The notes under the pieces: generated by a model
Databases searched by the model: none
Told to the model about the DNA's origin: nothing
The model's input: only the letters and a program-made list of their open reading frames with translations
Assembly: GCA_934307335.1 (NCBI GenBank)
Contig: CAKRCL010000007.1
Location: 1 to 53,365, forward strand
Length of the DNA: 53,365 nucleotides
Source of the DNA: an uncultured Dorea sp.
Lineage (GTDB): Bacteria > Bacillota > Clostridia > Lachnospirales > Lachnospiraceae
Direction of reading: 5' to 3'
Translations under genes and position numbers: made by a program
Shown here: piece after piece, positions 48,245 to 53,365 of the stretch
How positions within the stretch are numbered: the first letter of the stretch is position 1
How the letters are laid out: each line of letters opens with the position of its first letter

Positions 48245-49807
48245 ATGAGTAGAAAAAAGAATAGAAAAAAGAATTTTGTTAAGCAAATAGCAGTTGTAAA
48301 CAAAACCCCTGTGAAACAGGAGGAACAGATGGTACAGCTGGATTTAGGACCGCGAAGAAGTGTTGCATTCATCGGTTCGGAATGCTATCCATTTGTTAAG
48401 ACTGGCGGATTGGGAGATGTTATGTCTGCGCTTCCAAAGACTCTGGCGAAGTTAAATCTGGATGTTAAGGTAATTCTTCCAAGATATAAATGTATTCCTC
48501 AGAAGTTTCAAGAAAAGATGGAGTACAGAGGTTCTTTCTATATGGATCTTTGTTCTGATGGGAAACAGTATTATGTAGGAATCATGGAATATCAGAAAGA
48601 TGGAGTTGTCTATGATTTTATCGACAATGACGAGTTCTTTTCCTGGGGCAATCCGTATACGAACCTCATAGATGATATTCCGAAGTTCTGTTATTTTGCG
48701 AAGGCATCGCTTGCCGCACTTAATTATCTGGACTGGACACCTGACATCGTACATTGTCATGACTGGCAGGCAGCTTTAGTACCGCTTTATTTAAGAACCT
48801 GTTTTCAGAATACGAATGTTGGACGGGCAAATGCAGTACTTACGATACATAATCTGAGATTCCAGGGAATATATGACAGGAAAATGATTCAATACTGGTC
48901 AGGTCTTCCGGATTATGTATTCAATAAAGACTGTATGATTCAGAACTGGCTGGATGCCAATATGCTAAAGGGCGGTATCGCTTACTGTAACAAAATTACG
49001 ACAGTTAGCAATACTTATGCGGGCGAGATTCAGACGGAAGAGTACGGCGAAGGTCTTGCGGCACATTTAAGATATCATAATAATAAAATCAGAGGAATTG
49101 TGAATGGGATTGATACAGATAACTGGAATCCTGCAACAGATAAACTGTTAACAGCTAATTATGATGTTGAGTCAGCAGTAGAAAATAAAAAGATAAACAA
49201 GAAAGCACTCCAGGAATCTTTGGGACTGGAAGTTGATGACCATAAGATGGTGATCGGACTTATTTCACGTCTTACCAACCAAAAAGGTCTGGATCTTGTA
49301 AATACTGTAATTCCGGGGATTATGGATGGGAATACACAGGTGGTGGTTCTTGGCACCGGTGATGCCTGGTATGAAAATACATTCCGTTATTATGAATATA
49401 AATATAAAGGCAGTTTCTGTGCATACATTGATTACAATGAAAATGTCGCTCACGGTATTTATTCAGGCTGTGATGCAATCCTGGTTCCGTCAAGATTTGA
49501 ACCATGCGGGCTTACACAGCTGATAGCTATGAGATATGGTACAATTCCGATTGTCAGAGAAACAGGAGGACTAAAAGATACCGTTTCCCCTTATAACATG
49601 TACGATAATACAGGGAACGGTTTTACATTTGACCGGTATGAAAGCGGACTTCTTTACGATGCCATTAACAGGGCAAAGACGCTCTATTTTGAGAGCAGAA
49701 AGTATTGGGATGATATGGTGATCCGGGATATGAATAAAGATGTTTCCTGGGAAAAGAGTGCAAAACAATACAAAGATTTGTATGTAGAGCTGACACCGAG
49801 AGACTAA
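48245..49807 (+). CDS. glgA: Glycogen synthase GlgA
   Basis: 520-aa ADP-glucose-dependent GT5 glycosyltransferase that elongates alpha-1,4-glucan. KTGGLGDVMSALPKTLAKL is the ADP-glucose-binding loop; HDWQAALVPLYL, NGIDTDNWNPATD, ISRLTNQKGLDLV and PSRFEPCGLTQLIAMRYGTIPIVRETGGLKDTV follow in family order. A basic, Lys/Arg/Asn-rich extension of about 38 residues precedes the catalytic start. TTGGAGA is before the ATG. glgC/glgP are not nearby. Confidence 0.95.
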   Translation: MSRKKNRKKNFVKQIAVVNKTPVKQEEQMVQLDLGPRRSVAFIGSECYPFVKTGGLGDVMSALPKTLAKLNLDVKVILPRYKCIPQKFQEKMEYRGSFYMDLCSDGKQYYVGIMEYQKDGVVYDFIDNDEFFSWGNPYTNLIDDIPKFCYFAKASLAALNYLDWTPDIVHCHDWQAALVPLYLRTCFQNTNVGRANAVLTIHNLRFQGIYDRKMIQYWSGLPDYVFNKDCMIQNWLDANMLKGGIAYCNKITTVSNTYAGEIQTEEYGEGLAAHLRYHNNKIRGIVNGIDTDNWNPATDKLLTANYDVESAVENKKINKKALQESLGLEVDDHKMVIGLISRLTNQKGLDLVNTVIPGIMDGNTQVVVLGTGDAWYENTFRYYEYKYKGSFCAYIDYNENVAHGIYSGCDAILVPSRFEPCGLTQLIAMRYGTIPIVRETGGLKDTVSPYNMYDNTGNGFTFDRYESGLLYDAINRAKTLYFESRKYWDDMVIRDMNKDVSWEKSAKQYKDLYVELTPRD

Positions 49808-49891
49808 AAAAATATATGTAATAAAAAGTCCTTCCTGATGGGCTGAGAATAGTAAGAAAGCGAACGCATAATACGAAAGGCAGGGGTTATT

Positions 49892-51052
49892 ATGAGAGCA
49901 TTTTGGATCGTACTGGACAGTGCAGGAATAGGAAATGCACCAGATGCAGAAGCATTTGGTGATGAGGGAAGTAATACATGGAAGACTTGTTATGATTCCG
50001 GAAAACTGCATATTCCGAATATGGAAAAATTGGGGATTTATAACATCAACGAGATGGATTATGGGGATAAGTCTCTAAGTCCAATTGGATGTTACGGAAG
50101 ACTTCATGAGAAATCTATGGGGAAAGATACGACCATCGGGCACTGGGAGATGGCAGGTATGATATCTCCGAAACCATTTCCGGTATATCCGGACGGATTC
50201 CAGAAGGATGTGTTGGATGAATTTCGGAAGCAGACAGGGCGGGAAGTATTGTGTAACAAGCCATACTCCGGAACGGAAGTTATCAAGGATTATGGGCGTG
50301 AGCACATGGAAACAGGGGCATTGATCGTATATACATCCGCTGACAGCGTGTTCCAGATTGCAGCTCATGAAGATGTTGTGCCGGTAGAAACCCTGTATGA
50401 ATATTGCAAAATAGCAAGAAAGATTCTGATGGGCGACCATGCAGTGGCAAGAGTCATTGCAAGACCATTTGTAGGACAATATCCGAACTTCGAAAGAACA
50501 GACCGCAGACATGACTTTTCGCTTGTGCCGCCAAAACAGACGGTGCTGGATGATTTGAAAGATGTCGGAAAAGATGTCATCGGTGTTGGCAAGATATATG
50601 ATATATTTGCCGGGAAAGGAATCACAGAGACAACTGCGAACCATGGAAATAAAAAGAACATGGAGAAAGTATTTGAGTTGCAAAAGAAAGATTTTAATGG
50701 ACTGTGCTACATCAATCTGGTTGATTTTGATATGATATATGGCCATCGAAGAGATATTTTAGGATATACAACTGCATTAAATGAATTTGACAAGGATCTT
50801 GAAATATTTCTTGCTAATATGCGCGACGATGATGTGTTATTTATCACAGCTGACCATGGATGTGATCCGGGATATAAAGGAACTGACCATACGCGCGAGT
50901 CGGTACCGCTTCTTGGTTACAGTAAATGCTGGAAACAGGGTGTGAATATCGGAACAAGAAATACTTACGCTGATATAGCAGCCACCCTTGCGCAGATATT
51001 TGAAATCGAGTATCATGGTGATGGTACGGGATTTCTTGAAATGCTAAAATAA
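49892..51052 (+). CDS. deoB: Phosphopentomutase DeoB
   Basis: 386-aa alkaline-phosphatase-superfamily enzyme interconverting (deoxy)ribose 1- and 5-phosphates in nucleoside salvage. Motifs are FWIVLDSAGIGNAPDAEAFGD (metal ligand D), DTTIGHWEMAG (phosphorylated T), TTANHGNKKNM, NLVDFDMIYGHRRDILGY and LFITADHGCDPGYKGTDHTRE. Length fits DeoB (about 390). AAAGGCAGGGG precedes the ATG. Confidence 0.96.
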   Translation: MRAFWIVLDSAGIGNAPDAEAFGDEGSNTWKTCYDSGKLHIPNMEKLGIYNINEMDYGDKSLSPIGCYGRLHEKSMGKDTTIGHWEMAGMISPKPFPVYPDGFQKDVLDEFRKQTGREVLCNKPYSGTEVIKDYGREHMETGALIVYTSADSVFQIAAHEDVVPVETLYEYCKIARKILMGDHAVARVIARPFVGQYPNFERTDRRHDFSLVPPKQTVLDDLKDVGKDVIGVGKIYDIFAGKGITETTANHGNKKNMEKVFELQKKDFNGLCYINLVDFDMIYGHRRDILGYTTALNEFDKDLEIFLANMRDDDVLFITADHGCDPGYKGTDHTRESVPLLGYSKCWKQGVNIGTRNTYADIAATLAQIFEIEYHGDGTGFLEMLK

Positions 51053-51165
51053 AGATTGAAAATGAATAGTAATTAAAGTTATGAATGGGGCAGAAGCGTC
51101 TGACGGGCGATTTTGCCCCTGTAACTGTAATAAGCGAAAATAGAAAGGATGATAGAAAACGAAAT

Positions 51166-51891
51166 ATGATAAAACATGTATTATTTGACTTGGATGGGAC
51201 ATTACTCCCTATGGATCAGAATGAATTTGTAAAGTATTATATGCCACTTCTGGCAAAGCGGTTTGTAAAATATGGAATGGAGCCGAAAACGCTGATTGGG
51301 ACGATCTGGAAAGGCGTGGAGGCAATGGTACTTAATGATGGAAGCATGACCAACGAGGATGCCTTCTGGAAATGTTTTGAGGAAATATCCGGGCTTTCCA
51401 GAGCGGAAGTAGAGCAGGATACGTTGGATTTTTATGCAAATGAATTTAATGAGGCAATTGCATCTACAAAACCGAATCCACGCGCAAACCAGGTTGTTAA
51501 GCTGTTGAAAGAACATGGCGTGAAAGTGTACCTTGCGACCAATCCGATTTTCCCGCGTGTGGGAACTATGAACCGTATCCGCTGGGCAGGAATCGATGCA
51601 GAAGACTTTGAAGTTATTACGACCTATGAAACATATCATTACTGCAAGCCGAATCCGAAATATTTTCAGGAAGTTATGGAGGAGTTTGGACTTAATCCAA
51701 AAGAATGCCTCATGGTAGGAAATGATGTGCAGGAAGACCTGACGATCCGTTCCCTTGGCGTAAAGACATATTTATTAACAGATACACTGGAAAATAAAAA
51801 GAACATTCCATTAGAAGAAGTTGAGACAGAGTACAAAGGGACTATGGAAGAATTATATGAATGGTTTCAGTCATATTTTGTTCACAATTAG
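51166..51891 (+). CDS. HAD-family hydrolase
   Basis: 241-aa haloacid-dehalogenase-type phosphatase: motif I HVLFDLDGTLLP, motif II VYLATNPIFPR, motif III/IV around CKPNPKYFQEV and CLMVGNDVQEDLTIRSLG. A four-helix cap (30-115) marks subclass I, like phosphoglycolate or nucleotide phosphatases; substrate unknown. The start is set at 51166 because motif I follows at once; AAAGGATG is 15 nt upstream, somewhat far. A GGGGCA/TTGCCCC stem (51087-51119) separates it from deoB. Confidence 0.88.
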   Translation: MIKHVLFDLDGTLLPMDQNEFVKYYMPLLAKRFVKYGMEPKTLIGTIWKGVEAMVLNDGSMTNEDAFWKCFEEISGLSRAEVEQDTLDFYANEFNEAIASTKPNPRANQVVKLLKEHGVKVYLATNPIFPRVGTMNRIRWAGIDAEDFEVITTYETYHYCKPNPKYFQEVMEEFGLNPKECLMVGNDVQEDLTIRSLGVKTYLLTDTLENKKNIPLEEVETEYKGTMEELYEWFQSYFVHN

Positions 51892-52050
51892 TTTTCATTT
51901 TAAACATAGTTTCATCACACTTTGTGTCTATACTATTAATTGTTCGAAAGAACAAAACAATTTTCTTTTTCATAACTTTTTCCTCAGGGCTGCAACCTCC
52001 CAAGCATGCAGTCCTATTTTATTGTTTAAAATTAATTTAAGGATATAAAA
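51892..52050 (+). other. Gap after the HAD gene
   Basis: About 160 bp, AT-rich, with a weak stem TGCA...TGCA near 51990-52011. I see no gene or promoter of note; it ends at a bidirectional terminator. Confidence 0.4.
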
Positions 52051-52088
52051 AGCCCAACCGGGCATCTTTCAAGATACCCGGTTGGGCT
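52051..52088. terminator. Strong bidirectional terminator
   Basis: 18-nt arms AGCCCAACCGGGCATCTT (52051-52068) and AAGATACCCGGTTGGGCT (52071-52088) pair with one mismatch; A-run on the left and ATATTTAC on the right. Shared by the HAD gene and aroB. Confidence 0.85.
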
Positions 52089-52116
52089 ATATTTACATAT
52101 TAAGAAATTTTACATA

Positions 52117-53178
52117 TTACACCATTCGGTCATGCTCTGTGAAGAATTCTGTTGTGGTTGGATAGGTATAGCTTTTTCCAATCTCTTCCAAGAGAACTAC
52201 ATTTAATTTTCCACCTAGGTTTTTCTTGTCCAGCGCGATGGCTCCGATCAAGTCATGGAGCATGATGTCGCATTTGTGTGGAAGTCCGTAGATATCCAGG
52301 ACTTTGCGGATGCGATCGGCTTCACCTGTTTTGGTCAGCCCCATTTCTTCAGCGATTTTTGTGATCTGGTACATTCCAATTGCAACTGCTTCGCCGTGGC
52401 TTTCGCGAGTGTAATGATAATACTGTTCAATTGTGTGTGCCAGTGTGTGACCGAAGTTGAGAAGCATACGTTCGCCGGTATCGAACTGGTCATGTTCGAC
52501 GACAATTCGTTTGATGTCCACGCAACGGTAGATAACTTCTGGCAGATCCTTTTTTAAATCTTCAAAAGAAGTGTGTGCTTCCAGGTTTGTAAATAATTCA
52601 GCATCCCAGATACATCCGTATTTGATGACTTCTCCCATGCCGTCATTGATATATCTTTCGGGCAATGTATTTAAGACGAGAGGGTCGATCAGCACAAGTG
52701 CCGGCTGGTAGAAAGCACCTACAAGATTTTTGCCTTCAGGTAGATCTACGGCGACTTTTCCGCCGACGGAGGAATCTACCTGTGCCAGAAGAGAGGTCGG
52801 AATCTGGATGAATTTGATACCGCGCAGGAAGCTTGCTGCAGCAAATCCAGCGAGATCACCGATGACACCGCCGCCCAAAGCGATGATCAGATCGCTTCGT
52901 GAAAATTGTGCTTTCAGAAGTGCGGAGTAGATTGTTGGAAGGCTCTGAAAGCTTTTCGTCGGTTCTCCATGTGGAAGTATGAGAGAATGGACTTCGTACT
53001 TGTCAGAAAGTTCATTTATAACAGTATTGCCATAGAGTGGAAACACACTATCATCAGAGATGATCATGATTTTTTTACCAGTATATACTTTGCTGATATA
53101 ACTTCCGGCATTTTTTAATATATTATTTTCAATATAAATGGAGTAACTGTGTGCTCCAAGGTCTACATATAATTCCAT
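52117..53178 (-). CDS. aroB: 3-Dehydroquinate synthase AroB
   Basis: 353-aa NAD- and Zn-dependent enzyme converting DAHP to 3-dehydroquinate, step two of the shikimate pathway. Motifs are ALGGGVIGDLAGFAAASFLRG, PTSLLAQVDSSVGGKVAVDLPEGKN, DGMGEVIKYGCIWD and LLNFGHTLAHTIEQYYHYTRESHGEAVAIGM. The start at 53178 (MELYVDLG) has AAAGGA 11 nt upstream; a longer frame to 53262 overlaps the previous gene and lacks an SD. It follows a DAHP synthase gene by 46 nt, so the first two shikimate steps are in one operon. Confidence 0.96.
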   Translation of the reverse strand: MELYVDLGAHSYSIYIENNILKNAGSYISKVYTGKKIMIISDDSVFPLYGNTVINELSDKYEVHSLILPHGEPTKSFQSLPTIYSALLKAQFSRSDLIIALGGGVIGDLAGFAAASFLRGIKFIQIPTSLLAQVDSSVGGKVAVDLPEGKNLVGAFYQPALVLIDPLVLNTLPERYINDGMGEVIKYGCIWDAELFTNLEAHTSFEDLKKDLPEVIYRCVDIKRIVVEHDQFDTGERMLLNFGHTLAHTIEQYYHYTRESHGEAVAIGMYQITKIAEEMGLTKTGEADRIRKVLDIYGLPHKCDIMLHDLIGAIALDKKNLGGKLNVVLLEEIGKSYTYPTTTEFFTEHDRMV

Positions 53179-53224
53179 AGTATCTATAGTCCTTTCGATT
53201 TCATCAAAGTTACTTTTGCTTTTT

Positions 53225-53365
53225 TTAGAATGATTTTCCGACAACCTTTGCAATCTCAGCAACTTGTTTCAAAAGAGCATCATATTTTTTTGGTTTTAAT
53301 GACTGAGCACCGTCACAGAGTGCGGCTTCTGGGTTGTTGTGCACTTCGATCATCAGACCATCCGC
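53225..53365 (-). CDS. 3-Deoxy-7-phosphoheptulonate (DAHP) synthase, C-terminal end
   Basis: The last 46 codons of a gene that continues past the right edge. ADGLMIEVHNNPEAALCDGA followed by QSLKPKKYDALLKQ is the C-terminus of AroF/AroG-B.subtilis-type (Iβ) DAHP synthase, including the conserved EVHxxPxxALCDGxQSL. It catalyses the first shikimate step and lies directly upstream of aroB in the same direction. Confidence 0.88.
   Translation of the reverse strand, partial: ADGLMIEVHNNPEAALCDGAQSLKPKKYDALLKQVAEIAKVVGKSF

Noticed and set aside
51149..51169. Six-codon micro-ORF overlapping the HAD start in ATGA
   Set aside because: Its own SD would directly touch the ATG, leaving no spacing; probably chance.
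1..53365. CRISPR arrays and intact insertion sequences
   Set aside because: No regularly spaced short repeats and no transposase gene other than the partial Rpn-family end were seen.

Overview
The window looks like a chromosomal segment of a low-GC, spore-forming anaerobic Firmicute, most likely Lachnospiraceae (a Mediterraneibacter/Dorea/Blautia-like gut clostridium). The basis is spmA/spmB, a Spo0A-type DNA-binding protein, meso-diaminopimelate dehydrogenase, a T-box on metG, QueT, and a molybdenum cofactor cluster of the selenium-dependent hydroxylase type. Species cannot be fixed from sequence alone.

Layout. 1-3.2 kb: tail of an Rpn-family nuclease, then spmA and a MATE transporter (minus) and spmB (plus). 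3.3-8.8 kb: a three-gene SMC operon of the Wadjet/MksBEF type (jetA, jetB, jetC) with no jetD next to it. 8.8-10.6 kb: a DUF885 peptidase-like membrane protein. 10.7-20.3 kb: molybdenum island moaC, yqeB-like, MobA-like/ModE fusion, moeA-like, domain-permuted xdhC, moaA, MOSC-Mog fusion, modA, modB, modC. It makes or finishes molybdopterin and imports molybdate, but moaD/moaE and the hydroxylase are not here. 20.4-36.4 kb: housekeeping genes (lipoprotein, T-box plus metG, ddh, tatD, rsmA, citrate synthase, Spo0A C-domain protein, two-component system, methyltransferase with an apparently leaderless mRNA, 811-aa anchored protein, queT).

36.4-48.2 kb is accessory DNA. Between queT and tRNA-Lys lie a CxxC membrane protein and a compact type I toxin-antitoxin candidate: a 30-aa hydrophobic peptide with a convergent antisense RNA. 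An integrated element of about 9.26 kb sits in the 3' half of tRNA-Lys(CUU), bounded by a perfect 214-bp direct repeat. It carries a Mor-like activator with a possible leader peptide, a lipoprotein, a three-TM protein, an unrecognised 542-aa protein, three overlapping micro-ORFs, a divergent hypothetical gene, a DUF927 helicase-like gene with its partner, and a tyrosine integrase. I see no relaxase, capsid or terminase gene, so it is a small integrative element or satellite with cargo of unknown function.

48.2-53.4 kb: glgA, deoB, a HAD phosphatase, aroB and the end of a DAHP synthase gene. A modular family of hairpin-rich intergenic repeats occurs after modA, before metG, after tatD and in the glgA leader.
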